From the NCBI RefSeq assembly GCF_001854885.1, contig NZ_MDDV01000013.1, forward strand, positions 438,272-502,271: a DNA stretch of 64,000 bases. Direction: 5' to 3'. Positions 51,035 through 60,009 of the stretch are shown here, in pieces. The first letter of the stretch is position 1. Each line of letters begins with the position of its first letter. The DNA comes from Ensifer sp. LCM 4579. Lineage in GTDB: Bacteria; Pseudomonadota; Alphaproteobacteria; Rhizobiales; Rhizobiaceae. The translations under genes were made by a program, and so were the position numbers. The notes beneath the pieces were generated by a model. It was not told the origin of the DNA. It was given only the letters and a program-made list of their open reading frames with translations, and ran no database searches.

Positions 51035-51181
51035 CCTTAGAGCGGCGTCCGCCGCCCGTGGGGCATCAGGTCTTCCATTCGGCGCCATCGCGCCGTGGCG
51101 GGCTGCTGGCGCGGTCTGGAAAGGCCGAGGCTGCTGGGATTGACGGCGAGATGAGCGGATGAAGTCGATGGAGGGCTATTG

Positions 51182-52099
51182 GTGAGTGACGATCCATATC
51201 AGGTTCTTGGTGTTTCGCGCACCGCGACGCAGGATGAGATCCGCAAAGCCTATCGCCGGCGTGCCAAGCAATTGCATCCCGACCTGCACCCGGGCGACAA
51301 GGGGATTGAGGCGCAGTTCAAAGCGCTCTCGGCGGCCTACCAGCTGCTGAACAACCCTGAGCAGCGCGCCCGCTTCGATCGCGGCGAGATCGACGCCTCG
51401 GGGGCGGAGCGGCCGCAGCAGCATTACTACCGGCACTATGCCGATGCGGACCAGGCGCGTCGCTACACATCCTCGGCCGGAGCGGGTGAGTTCGAGGATT
51501 TGTCGGACATTTTTTCCGATCTCTTCGGCCGGGGACGCGGCGGGGGACGGTTCAAGGCGCGTGGCCAGGATCTCTACTATCAGCTGGAGATCGAGTTCCT
51601 CGAGGCCGTCAACGGCGCCCGGCGCCGCATCACCTTTCCCGACGGAAACACTCTCGATGTCACGATTCCGGCCGGCACGCGCGATACCAGCACGTTGCGG
51701 CTCAAAGGCAAGGGCACGGCCGGGATCAGCGGCGGCGAGAACGGAGACGCCCTGATCCAGGTGAGCGTCCGTTCTCATCCGGTTTTCCGTCGCGAAGGTA
51801 ACGACATCGAAATCGATCTGCCGATCACGCTCTATGAGGCTGTGCTCGGCGCCAAGATCGAGGTGCCGACGATTTCCGGCCGGGTATCAATGACCGTCCC
51901 AAAAGGTTCGAACACCGGCAATGTCCTTCGTCTCAGGGGCAAGGGCGTGAAGTCTCAACAGGGCCCGGCGGGGGATCAGCGCGTCGTCCTGAATGTTGTT
52001 CTGCCGCAGAAGGTCGACCCCGAGCTCGAGAGATTCATGGAAGGCTGGCGCGGGACGCATGCCTATGACCCGCGCGCAGCGTTACGGAGGGCCTCATGA
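51182..52099 (+). CDS. cbpA: DnaJ-class co-chaperone, CbpA type
   Basis: 305 residues. The N-terminal J domain keeps the HPD tripeptide (AKQLHPDLHPG), needed to stimulate DnaK. A Gly/Phe-rich stretch (FSDLFGRGRGGGRF) and two C-terminal substrate-binding beta domains (VTIPAGTRDTSTLRLKGKG) follow. There is no zinc-finger domain, which separates CbpA from DnaJ. GTG 51182, 6 bases after GGAGGG, is the probable start. TTG 51179 is too close to that site. It overlaps cbpM by 4 bp. Confidence 0.92.
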   Translation: MSDDPYQVLGVSRTATQDEIRKAYRRRAKQLHPDLHPGDKGIEAQFKALSAAYQLLNNPEQRARFDRGEIDASGAERPQQHYYRHYADADQARRYTSSAGAGEFEDLSDIFSDLFGRGRGGGRFKARGQDLYYQLEIEFLEAVNGARRRITFPDGNTLDVTIPAGTRDTSTLRLKGKGTAGISGGENGDALIQVSVRSHPVFRREGNDIEIDLPITLYEAVLGAKIEVPTISGRVSMTVPKGSNTGNVLRLRGKGVKSQQGPAGDQRVVLNVVLPQKVDPELERFMEGWRGTHAYDPRAALRRAS

Positions 52100-52434
52100 A
52101 GCTGCGTGAAAGGGAAGTCCTCGAAGTCTTCGGTGCAGTCACCCTCCGGCAACTGCGCCAGTGGGTGCAGCGCGGCTGGATCGTGCCGTCACAAAGCGAA
52201 AATGGACCGCTTTTCGACGAGGTCGACGTCGCTCGAATTCGCCTGGTCTGCGAGCTGCGCAGCGACATGAATGTGAATGATGACGCCGTGCCGATCATTC
52301 TGGCGCTGCTGGATCAGCTCTACGGGCTGAGGTGCGAGCTCAGGACGGTGGCGACGGCATTGGTGGACCAGCCCGATGACGTTCTCCAGCAATTGAGGCA
52401 GGCTCTCTCGGCGCGGAGCGGCCGGCGGCAATAG
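52096..52434 (+). CDS. cbpM: Chaperone modulator CbpM-like protein
   Basis: 112 residues with the MerR-like winged-helix fold used by CbpM (LREREVLEVFGAVTLRQLRQ; WVQRGWIVPSQSENGPLFDE). The C-terminal half is helical (ILALLDQLYGLRCELRTVAT). In Escherichia coli CbpM binds the J domain of CbpA and blocks its action on DnaK (established). The ATGA overlap with cbpA supports the same partnership here. Confidence 0.85.
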   Translation: MKLREREVLEVFGAVTLRQLRQWVQRGWIVPSQSENGPLFDEVDVARIRLVCELRSDMNVNDDAVPIILALLDQLYGLRCELRTVATALVDQPDDVLQQLRQALSARSGRRQ

Positions 52435-52845
52435 CCGGCTTCACAGCGAAGCAGCAGTTGCAAAGTGAGGCATTCGGAGCCCCGGTCGTTCGCTACGAGG
52501 ATCGGGTGCCGCATGCCGACTGCCCTGGAGATTCTTGAAAGTGTTTCGTTTTCCTTTGGGAAATAGGCGGCTAGCGGTCGCTCGCTCGACGAAGCACAAT
52601 CAGCGGGCTGCGAATGAGAGGCGAGAGCGCTCGTACGCCGCGGCCAAAGGGCCGCCGTGAACCTGGATCGTCCGACGACCGGTCAGAAAACAGCAATGGC
52701 CGGAGCCGGAGGAGCGGTTGCCGGCCCCTGTCTCGCGGCGGTGCGCCTGCCGGAGCGGGTCGAGGAGAGGCGGCCGGATTCCACGAGTCCGCGTCCTGCC
52801 ATGAGGATCGATCACGTCCATGAGCCGTGATCCAAGGGAGGAACA
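52435..52845. other. 411-bp leader region with strong hairpins, no gene
   Basis: No protein gene is recognised here. Two strong hairpins occur: GCGGCC-AAAG-GGCCGC (52640-52655) and GGCCGG...CCGGCC (52698-52726). If transcription of the purine permease starts near 52.5 kb they lie in its leader. I could not match this to a purine, xanthine or guanidine riboswitch consensus. AAGGGAGG is the permease ribosome-binding site. Confidence 0.5.
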
Positions 52846-54138
52846 ATGTTCGAGCGACTATTCAAACTGAAAGAGCATCACACCACGATCCGCACCGAGC
52901 TGGTGGCGGGTCTCACGACATTCCTGACGATGTCGTACATCATCTTCGTCAACCCCGATATCCTGTCGACCACCGGCATGGACCGCGACGCGGTCTTCGT
53001 CGCCACCTGTCTTGCGGCGGCCCTGGGTTCCGCCGTCATGGCGCTCGTCGCCAATTGGCCGATCGGCATGGCGCCGGGCATGGGGCTCAACGCCTTCTTC
53101 GCCTTCACGGTGGTGGCAGCACTCGGCTTCACCTGGCAGCAGGCGCTCGGCGCCGTGTTCATCTCGGGCATCATCTTCCTTTTTTTGACCGTGACGGGCG
53201 TCCGCAGCTGGCTGATTGCCGGCATTCCGCACTCGCTGCGCAGCGCCATTGCGGCCGGTATCGGTCTGTTTCTCGGCATCATCGCGCTCAAGAATGCCGG
53301 TATCGTCGTCGACAATCCGGCGACGCTGGTCGGCCTCGGCGACCTGAAGCAGACCGGGCCGCTGTTGGCAATCCTTGGCTTCTTCGTCATCGCGGTGCTC
53401 GACTCGCTTAGGGTCCGCGGCTCGATCCTGATCGGCATCCTGGTGGTGACGGTCCTGTCGATGGTTCTCGGTGTTTCCGAATTCAAAGGCGTCGTTTCCG
53501 CGCCGCCGAGCATCCTGCCGACGTTCTTCCAGCTCGACATCATGGGTGCACTGCATGGCGGTCTCGTCCATGTGATCCTCGTCTTCGTTCTTGTGGAGGT
53601 TTTCGATGCTACCGGTACGCTGATCGGTGTCGCCAAGCGGGCGAAGCTGGTGGAAGAAGGCAAGCCCAGCCGTCTCGGACGCGCGCTGCTTGCCGACAGC
53701 TCGGCCATCATGGTCGGTTCGATGATCGGCACCAGCAGCACCACCGCCTATGTCGAAAGCGCCTCCGGCGTGCAGGCGGGCGGCCGCACCGGGCTGACCG
53801 CGCTCACCATTTCGCTGCTGTTCCTCGCGGCCCTTTTCATCTCGCCGCTTGCCGCCGCCGTCCCGTCCTACGCGACCGCGCCGGCGCTGCTTTACGTCGC
53901 GGGGCTGATGATGCGCGAACTGACGGAAATCGATTGGGACGACCTGACAGAGGCGGCTCCGGCCGCGCTGACGGCGCTCGCCATGCCCTTCACCTACTCG
54001 ATTGCCAACGGCCTCGCCTTCGGCTTCGTGAGCTATGTGATCCTGAAGCTGTGCACGGGGCGCTGGACCGTCATCCACCCGGCGACGCAGATCGTTGCAG
54101 CGCTGTTCATCGTGCGCTTCGCCTTCTTCGCGGGGTGA
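52846..54138 (+). CDS. AzgA-type purine permease (NCS2 family)
   Basis: 430 residues with 12-14 membrane segments. The N-terminus FKLKEHHTTIRTELVAGLTT, FLTMSYIIFVNPDIL, the motif NWPIGMAPGMGLNAFFAFTV and GTSSTTAYVESASGVQAGGR identify the AzgA-like branch (adenine, guanine, hypoxanthine) rather than UraA/XanQ. It imports purine bases by proton symport. It precedes the purine catabolism genes. A perfect intrinsic terminator follows, so it is transcribed on its own. Confidence 0.92.
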   Translation: MFERLFKLKEHHTTIRTELVAGLTTFLTMSYIIFVNPDILSTTGMDRDAVFVATCLAAALGSAVMALVANWPIGMAPGMGLNAFFAFTVVAALGFTWQQALGAVFISGIIFLFLTVTGVRSWLIAGIPHSLRSAIAAGIGLFLGIIALKNAGIVVDNPATLVGLGDLKQTGPLLAILGFFVIAVLDSLRVRGSILIGILVVTVLSMVLGVSEFKGVVSAPPSILPTFFQLDIMGALHGGLVHVILVFVLVEVFDATGTLIGVAKRAKLVEEGKPSRLGRALLADSSAIMVGSMIGTSSTTAYVESASGVQAGGRTGLTALTISLLFLAALFISPLAAAVPSYATAPALLYVAGLMMRELTEIDWDDLTEAAPAALTALAMPFTYSIANGLAFGFVSYVILKLCTGRWTVIHPATQIVAALFIVRFAFFAG

Positions 54139-54158
54139 GGTTTCGGAACAATAGAAAC

Positions 54159-54197
54159 GGCCGGACCCGCAGCGATGCGGGTCCGGCCTGCTTTTTT
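54159..54197 (+). terminator. Intrinsic terminator after the purine permease
   Basis: GGCCGGACCCGCA-GCGA-TGCGGGTCCGGCC forms a perfect 13-bp stem with a GNRA tetraloop, followed by TGC and six T. It lies in the 83-bp gap between convergent genes. The minus-strand side is only moderately T-rich (TTTCTATTG), so some use in the other direction is possible. Confidence 0.93.
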
Positions 54198-54221
54198 GAG
54201 GGGTAGCCGGGCTTGATTTCG

Positions 54222-55637
54222 TCAGCGCGGCAGCATGTCCTCAAGGCGAAGCGCCGCGATTCTCTCCACCTGGCGACAGGCGGTCTCGAACTCCGCGTCG
54301 CGGTCATTACCGATCCGGGCCTCGAAGGCGGTGAGGATTTCGTCCTTGCTGCGCCCCTTGACCGCTATGATGAAGGGGAAGCCGAATGTCTCGACATAGG
54401 CGTTGTTCAGCGCAGTGAATCGGTCCCGCTCACGATCCGTCAGCGCGTCGAGGCCGGCCGAGGCCTGTTCGCTGGTCGAGCTTGGGGTCAGCCGCTTCGC
54501 CTGGGCGAGCTTGCCCGCGAGATCCGGGTGGGCGTTGAGCACCCCAAGGCGTTCCGCTTCGCTCGCCGCGCGAAAGACCGCCGTCAGCGCCGCGGTGAGA
54601 CCGGTGGCCGTGTCGTGGGCTGGCGACAGCTCGCCGGCAAAGGCGCGCCGGGCGATCCAGTCCGAATGTTCGAACACGCCGCCGAAACGGGCGACGAAGT
54701 CCGCCTCGGAAAGCCGCGAGGGGCGATCGTCCGCCGGGCGGAACGGATAGGCCTCGGCCCAGTAGCGGGCGATGTCGATACGGCGGGCGAGCCAGACCTT
54801 CTCATGGCTTATGACGTAATCGATGAAGCGGGCAAGCGCGGCCGCACGCCCGGGTCGCCCGGCGAGACGGCAGTGAAGGCCGATACTCATCATCTTCGGA
54901 GAGCCGGCCAGCCCTTCGGCATAGAGCATGTCGAAACTGTCCCTCAAGTAACTGAAGAACTGATCGCCGCTGTTGAAGCCCTGCGCCGTTGCGAAACGCA
55001 TATCGTTGGCATCGAGCGTATAGGGAATGACGAGCTGGTGCCGGCCGGCATGCTCGTGCCAATAGGGCAGGTCGTCCGCATAGCTGTCAGAAATATAGTC
55101 GAAGCGGCCGGTCGCGGTGACGAGGTCGAGCGTGTTCTCCGAGCAGCGGCCCGTATACCAGCCCCGCGGCGGCTCGCCGGTGACCATCGTGTGGAGCCGG
55201 ACCGCGTCGGCAATCATCGCGCGCTCTTCCTCGGCAGTGAAATCCCTGTGCTCGATCCATTTCAGCCCGTGCGAAGCGATTTCCCAGCCGGCACTTTGCA
55301 TGGCGGCCACCTGTGCGGGTGATCGCTGCAAGGCGGTCGCGACGCCATAGACCGTAACCGGTACGTGCCGGTCGGTAAGAATCCGGTGCAAGCGCCAGAA
55401 GCCGGCGCGCGCGCCGTATTCGTAGATCGACTCCATGTTCCAGTGGCGCTTGCCGGGCCGGGGCTCGGCGCCGACGATTTCCGAGAGAAATGCCTCGGAA
55501 GCCGCATCGCCGTGCAGCACGCAATTTTCGCCGCCCTCCTCGTAATTGACGACGAATTGCACGGCGATCCTGGTCTGGTCGGGCCAGGCGACATTCGGAT
55601 CCGGGCCGTGGCCGTGAAGATCGCGCGGATATCTCAT
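54222..55637 (-). CDS. puuE-uraD: Allantoinase (PuuE) - OHCU decarboxylase (UraD) fusion
   Basis: 471 residues in two domains. Residues ~1-300 are the polysaccharide-deacetylase-like allantoinase PuuE (NVAWPDQTRIAVQFVVNYEE; WEIASHGLKWIEH; RGWYTGRCSENT), which opens allantoin to allantoate. Residues ~310-471 are UraD, which decarboxylates OHCU to S-allantoin: LNAHPDLAGKLA has the catalytic His, SEQASAGLDAL the Glu, and FGFPFIIAVKGRS the substrate loop. ATG 55637 with AGGAGG upstream is chosen over the longer frame from 55706. It is divergent from uraH-xdhABC. The fusion joins two steps that follow UraH in urate breakdown. Confidence 0.93.
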   Translation of the reverse strand: MRYPRDLHGHGPDPNVAWPDQTRIAVQFVVNYEEGGENCVLHGDAASEAFLSEIVGAEPRPGKRHWNMESIYEYGARAGFWRLHRILTDRHVPVTVYGVATALQRSPAQVAAMQSAGWEIASHGLKWIEHRDFTAEEERAMIADAVRLHTMVTGEPPRGWYTGRCSENTLDLVTATGRFDYISDSYADDLPYWHEHAGRHQLVIPYTLDANDMRFATAQGFNSGDQFFSYLRDSFDMLYAEGLAGSPKMMSIGLHCRLAGRPGRAAALARFIDYVISHEKVWLARRIDIARYWAEAYPFRPADDRPSRLSEADFVARFGGVFEHSDWIARRAFAGELSPAHDTATGLTAALTAVFRAASEAERLGVLNAHPDLAGKLAQAKRLTPSSTSEQASAGLDALTDRERDRFTALNNAYVETFGFPFIIAVKGRSKDEILTAFEARIGNDRDAEFETACRQVERIAALRLEDMLPR

Positions 55638-55810
55638 GTGAAGCAAATCCTCCTGTTGTTTTCTCGCGGAGGATTCGTAGCGAGTAACATCGGCTCCAAT
55701 TCCCATTGAAAAATTTGAAAGTCTCGAAGCCTATGCGCGCTACACAAGGCGGGCAGTCCTCCGGATACTCGGCCATCGACTGCCAGGAGCGAGTTGGGAG
55801 GAGGAAAGGC

Positions 55811-56176
55811 ATGCAAACTGAGAGCGGCGGCGCCGGGCGGCTGACGACGCACGTGCTGGACACGGCAAGCGGCAAGCCGGCCGCGAACCTGCGGATCGAC
55901 CTTTACCGTCTCGACGGCGAGTGGCGCGAGCATATCGTTTCGGTCCGCACGAATGACGATGGCCGATGCGATGCGCCGCTCATCAGCGGGGACGCTATGG
56001 AATGCGGGGTCTATGAACTGCGGTTTCACGCGGGCGAATATATGGGCGCCGAAGGCGCTGACGCTCCGTTCCTCGACCTCATTCCGATCCGCTTCGGAAT
56101 CGCCGATCCAGGCGCGCACTACCACGTGCCGCTCCTGCTCTCGCCCTTCGGTTATTCCACCTATCGCGGGAGCTGA
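55811..56176 (+). CDS. uraH: 5-Hydroxyisourate hydrolase (transthyretin-like)
   Basis: 121 residues. It has the family signature [20 protein letters not shown] with the catalytic His, the Arg-rich strand, and the C-terminal [18 protein letters not shown] ending in the diagnostic Y-R-G-S. It converts 5-hydroxyisourate to OHCU, the substrate of the UraD domain in the divergent gene. GAGGAAAGG precedes ATG 55811. It lies 6 bp before xdhA and should be co-transcribed with xdhABC. Confidence 0.95.
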   Translation: MQTESGGAGRLTTHVLDTASGKPAANLRIDLYRLDGEWREHIVSVRTNDDGRCDAPLISGDAMECGVYELRFHAGEYMGAEGADAPFLDLIPIRFGIADPGAHYHVPLLLSPFGYSTYRGS

Positions 56177-56182
56177 AAAGCA

Positions 56183-57661
56183 ATGACAACCGAGATCCGC
56201 AACACGATCCGCTTCATCCTGAACGACCGGCTGGTCGAGCTTGCCGAAGTCTCGCCGGTTCAGACTCTGCTCGATTTCCTGCGCATCGATCGCAACTTGC
56301 GCGGCACGAAGGAAGGCTGCGCCGAGGGCGACTGCGGCGCCTGCACGGTGCTCGTCGGTCGATTGTTCGAGGGCCGGCTGAAATACGAATCCGTCAATGC
56401 CTGCATTCGCTTCGTTGCTTCGCTCGACGGCTGTCATGTCGTGACCGTCGAGGCGCTTTCGCAGCCGGACGGTCCGCTGCATCCGGTGCAGCAGGCGATG
56501 GTCGAGACCCGTGCCTCCCAGTGCGGCTTCTGCACGCCCGGTTTTGTGATGTCGCTTTACGGGCTCTGGATGGGGAACGCGAGCCCGAGCATCCGGGAGA
56601 TCGAAAAGGCTCTGCAGGGCAATCTCTGTCGCTGCACCGGCTATGCCGCCATCATCCGCGCGGCGGAAGCGATTTCGTCGATCGGTGAGCTCGGAAAGGA
56701 TCCGCTGGTTGCCGAACGCGACAAGATCACCCGACAGCTCGTCTCGCTCAAGGATGGCCGCCGCATCGAGATCGACGGTGAGGACGAACGCATCGTGCTG
56801 CCGGGCTCGGTCGATGATCTGGCCGCGGTGCTCGAAGCCAATCCGAAGGCGACGATCATTGCCGGCTCGACCGACGTCGGCCTGTGGGTGACGAAGTTCA
56901 TGCGCCAGATCGCGCCGGTCGTTCACCTCTCGCATCTCGATGAATTGCGGCGGATTTCCACGGACGAGGGCGGCATTACGCTAGGCGCAGGGGTCAGCTA
57001 TTCGGAGGCCTATCCGGTGATCGTCCGTCATCTGCCGCAACTCAGCGAGCTCTGGGACCGGATCGGCGGCGAGCAGGTGCGCAACATGGGCACCATCGGC
57101 GGCAATATCGCTAATGGCTCTCCGATCGGCGACACGCCGCCGGCACTGATCGCGCTTGGCGCATCGGTGACCTTGCGCAAGGGAGCGACGCGGCGGACGC
57201 TGCCGCTCGAAGACTTCTTCATTGAATACGGCAGGCAGGATCGCGAGCCCGGCGAATTCGTCGAGAGCATCCGCGTTCCATTCATCGGCAAGGAGGAGCG
57301 TCTTGCGGTCTATAAGATTACCAAACGGTTCGACGAGGATATCTCGGCCGTCTGCGGCGCTTTCCGCGTGAAGTTCGAGGAAGGCGGGGTTGCCGATGCG
57401 GTCATCGCTTTCGGCGGCATGGCCGGCACGCCGAAACGCGCCAAGACTGTGGAGGCGGCGCTGAAGGGATCCGTCTGGAGCGAAGCCGTGATCGAGGCCG
57501 CCGCCTCTGCCTTTGAGCAGGATTTCACGCCGCTCAGCGATTGGCGCGCCTCGGCGGACTACCGCATGCTGGTCGCCAAGAACCTCCTCAGGCGCTTCTA
57601 TCTGGAGACGCAGGAGACACGAAACACGCGTATCGACCGCACTGTCGCGGTCGCTGTCTAG
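56183..57661 (+). CDS. xdhA: Xanthine dehydrogenase small subunit (2Fe-2S and FAD)
   Basis: 492 residues. The plant-type 2Fe-2S domain (CAEGDCGACTVLVG) and the second cluster domain (QCGFCTPGFVMSLYG; LCRCTGY) occupy residues ~1-170. The FAD domain follows (ATIIAGSTDVGLWV; MGTIGGNIANGSPIGD). It passes electrons from the molybdenum subunit to NAD+. It is followed by xdhB after 11 bp. All cluster cysteines are present. Confidence 0.95.
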   Translation: MTTEIRNTIRFILNDRLVELAEVSPVQTLLDFLRIDRNLRGTKEGCAEGDCGACTVLVGRLFEGRLKYESVNACIRFVASLDGCHVVTVEALSQPDGPLHPVQQAMVETRASQCGFCTPGFVMSLYGLWMGNASPSIREIEKALQGNLCRCTGYAAIIRAAEAISSIGELGKDPLVAERDKITRQLVSLKDGRRIEIDGEDERIVLPGSVDDLAAVLEANPKATIIAGSTDVGLWVTKFMRQIAPVVHLSHLDELRRISTDEGGITLGAGVSYSEAYPVIVRHLPQLSELWDRIGGEQVRNMGTIGGNIANGSPIGDTPPALIALGASVTLRKGATRRTLPLEDFFIEYGRQDREPGEFVESIRVPFIGKEERLAVYKITKRFDEDISAVCGAFRVKFEEGGVADAVIAFGGMAGTPKRAKTVEAALKGSVWSEAVIEAAASAFEQDFTPLSDWRASADYRMLVAKNLLRRFYLETQETRNTRIDRTVAVAV

Positions 57662-57672
57662 GAGGTGGTGCG

Positions 57673-60009
57673 ATGAACGTGATGCAGCCCGTCGACCGCA
57701 TCCGCGGTGGTGTCCATGAGCAGGAGCGGCATGAATCCGGCCATAAGCATGTCACGGGTACGGCCGAATATATCGACGACATAGCGGAGCCGGTTGGGAC
57801 GCTGCACGGCTATCTCGGGCTGTCTGAGCGCGCCCACGCCGAAATCCTCTCCATCGATTTCGGCGCGGTGACGAGCAGCCCCGGGGTAATCGGCATCGTG
57901 ACGTCCGGGGATATTCCCGGCGAGAACGACATCAGCCCGGCGCACAAGCACGACGATCCCGTGTTCGCAACCGACAAGGTCGAGTTTCATGGCCAGCCGG
58001 TCTTCGCCGTCATCGCCACCACGCGCGACGCAGCCCGGCGTGCGGCGGCAAAGGTCAGGATCGAGTATCGCGATCTGCCGCACGTCACAGACGTCGTCGA
58101 AGCGGCGGCCGCGGATTATCCGCTGGTCGTCGATCCGCTGAAGCTCGAACGGGGTGATATCGACGTCGGTTTTGCCAAATCGCGGCACGTCCTCGAAGGC
58201 GAGATGCGGATCGGGGGCCAGGATCATTTCTATCTCGAGGGTCACATCTCCCTCGCCATCCCCGGCGAGGACGACGAGGTGACGGTCTTCGCCTCGACCC
58301 AGCACCCGAGCGAGACGCAGCACATGGTCGCCCAGGTGCTCGGCGTTCCATCGAACGCGGTAACGGTAAACGTCCGCCGTATGGGCGGGGCCTTCGGCGG
58401 CAAGGAGACGCAGGCAAACCTCTTTGCCGCCGTCGCGGCGCTTGCGGCGAGGAAATTCGGCCGCGCCGTCAAGCTGCGCCCGGACCGCGACGACGATATG
58501 ACCGCAACCGGCAAGCGTCACGATTTCCATGTCGGCTACAAGGTCGGCTTCGACGAGGAGGGCCGGATCGAGGCGGTGGACGCCGTGTTTGCTGCGCGCT
58601 GCGGCTTCTCGGCCGACCTCTCCGGGCCGGTGACCGACCGGGCCCTCTTCCATGCCGACAATTGCTATTTCTACCCGAATGTCAGGCTGCGCTCGCGGCC
58701 GCAGAAGACCAATACGGTCTCGAACACCGCCTTTCGCGGATTCGGCGGTCCCCAGGGCATGGTCGGCGGCGAGCGGATGATCGAGGACATCGCCTATACG
58801 CTCGGCAAGGATCCGCTCGAGATCCGCAAGCTCAATTTCTACGCCGGGGAGGGACGCAATCTCACGCCCTATCACCAGACCGTGGAAGACAACATCATCG
58901 GCCGGATCATCGAGGAACTGGATGCATCAGCCGATTACGCCGCCCGCCGGCGGGCCGTGCTTGCGTTCAACCGCGAGAACCACGTGGTCAGGCGCGGCAT
59001 CGCGCTGACGCCGGTCAAATTCGGCATCTCCTTCACCAAGACGGAATACAACCAGGCCGGTGCCCTGATCCATGTCTATACGGACGGGTCGATCCAGCTG
59101 AACCATGGCGGCACGGAGATGGGGCAGGGGCTCCACACCAAAGTCGCCCAGGTGGTGGCGGACGAGTTCCAGGTCGATCTCGACTGCATCAAGGTGACGG
59201 CGACCTCGACCGGCAAGGTGCCGAACACCTCGGCGACCGCAGCCTCCTCCGGGTCCGACCTGAACGGCATGGCCGCCGCCAATGCGGCCCAGCAAATCAA
59301 GGCGCGGCTGGTGCGCTTCGCGGCGGACCGCTACGGCGTCAGCGAAGCCGACGTGGCCTTTGAACCGAATACGGTCCGGATAGGCGCCGAGCGCATCGCC
59401 TTTGCGGATTTCATCAAGTCCGCCTATGCCGCGCGCGTACAGCTCTCGGCGGCCGGCTTCTACAAGACGCCGAAGATCCATTGGGACCGCTCGGAGGGCA
59501 GGGGAAGGCCGTTCTACTATTTTGCCTATGGCGCCTCCTGTTCCGAGGTCTCCGTCGACACGCTGACCGGCGAATACCAGGTCGAGCGCACCGATATCCT
59601 TCATGACGTCGGCCGGTCGCTCAATCCGGCGCTTGATCTCGGCCAGGTGGAGGGCGCCTTCGTCCAGGGCATGGGATGGCTCACGACCGAGGAACTCTGG
59701 TGGGATGCCAAGGGGCGGCTGCGCACCCATGCGCCCTCGACCTACAAGATCCCGCTCGCCTCGGACCGGCCCCGTGTCTTCAATGTGCGGCTCGCCGAAT
59801 GGTCGGTCAATCGCGAGGAGACGATCCGTCGCTCGAAGGCAGTCGGGGAACCGCCCTTCATGTTGGGCATTTCCGTTCTCGAAGCGATATCCATGGCAGC
59901 GGCGAGCGTGGCGGGCTATCGTATTCCGCCGCGCGTCGACGCGCCGGCGACGCCGGAGCGTGTGCTGATGGCGATCGAGCGACTGCGCGCCGCAGAAGCG
60001 GACGGATGA
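57673..60009 (+). CDS. xdhB: Xanthine dehydrogenase large (molybdopterin) subunit
   Basis: 778 residues. Landmarks: YIDDIAEPVGTLHGYLGLS, GQDHFYLEGH (glutamine near Mo), RMGGAFGGKETQ, NTAFRGFGGPQGM (substrate Arg), GGTEMGQGLHTK, and the catalytic Glu in KAVGEPPFMLGISV near the C-terminus. It hydroxylates hypoxanthine and xanthine to urate at the Mo cofactor. ATG 57673 with GGAGGTGG upstream is chosen; the open frame begins earlier within xdhA. It overlaps xdhC by 4 bp. Confidence 0.95.
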   Translation: MNVMQPVDRIRGGVHEQERHESGHKHVTGTAEYIDDIAEPVGTLHGYLGLSERAHAEILSIDFGAVTSSPGVIGIVTSGDIPGENDISPAHKHDDPVFATDKVEFHGQPVFAVIATTRDAARRAAAKVRIEYRDLPHVTDVVEAAAADYPLVVDPLKLERGDIDVGFAKSRHVLEGEMRIGGQDHFYLEGHISLAIPGEDDEVTVFASTQHPSETQHMVAQVLGVPSNAVTVNVRRMGGAFGGKETQANLFAAVAALAARKFGRAVKLRPDRDDDMTATGKRHDFHVGYKVGFDEEGRIEAVDAVFAARCGFSADLSGPVTDRALFHADNCYFYPNVRLRSRPQKTNTVSNTAFRGFGGPQGMVGGERMIEDIAYTLGKDPLEIRKLNFYAGEGRNLTPYHQTVEDNIIGRIIEELDASADYAARRRAVLAFNRENHVVRRGIALTPVKFGISFTKTEYNQAGALIHVYTDGSIQLNHGGTEMGQGLHTKVAQVVADEFQVDLDCIKVTATSTGKVPNTSATAASSGSDLNGMAAANAAQQIKARLVRFAADRYGVSEADVAFEPNTVRIGAERIAFADFIKSAYAARVQLSAAGFYKTPKIHWDRSEGRGRPFYYFAYGASCSEVSVDTLTGEYQVERTDILHDVGRSLNPALDLGQVEGAFVQGMGWLTTEELWWDAKGRLRTHAPSTYKIPLASDRPRVFNVRLAEWSVNREETIRRSKAVGEPPFMLGISVLEAISMAAASVAGYRIPPRVDAPATPERVLMAIERLRAAEADG

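Noticed and set aside
52435..52845. Purine or xanthine riboswitch
   Set aside because: The hairpins present do not carry a loop-loop core or conserved junction that I can recognise; listed only as a structured leader candidate.
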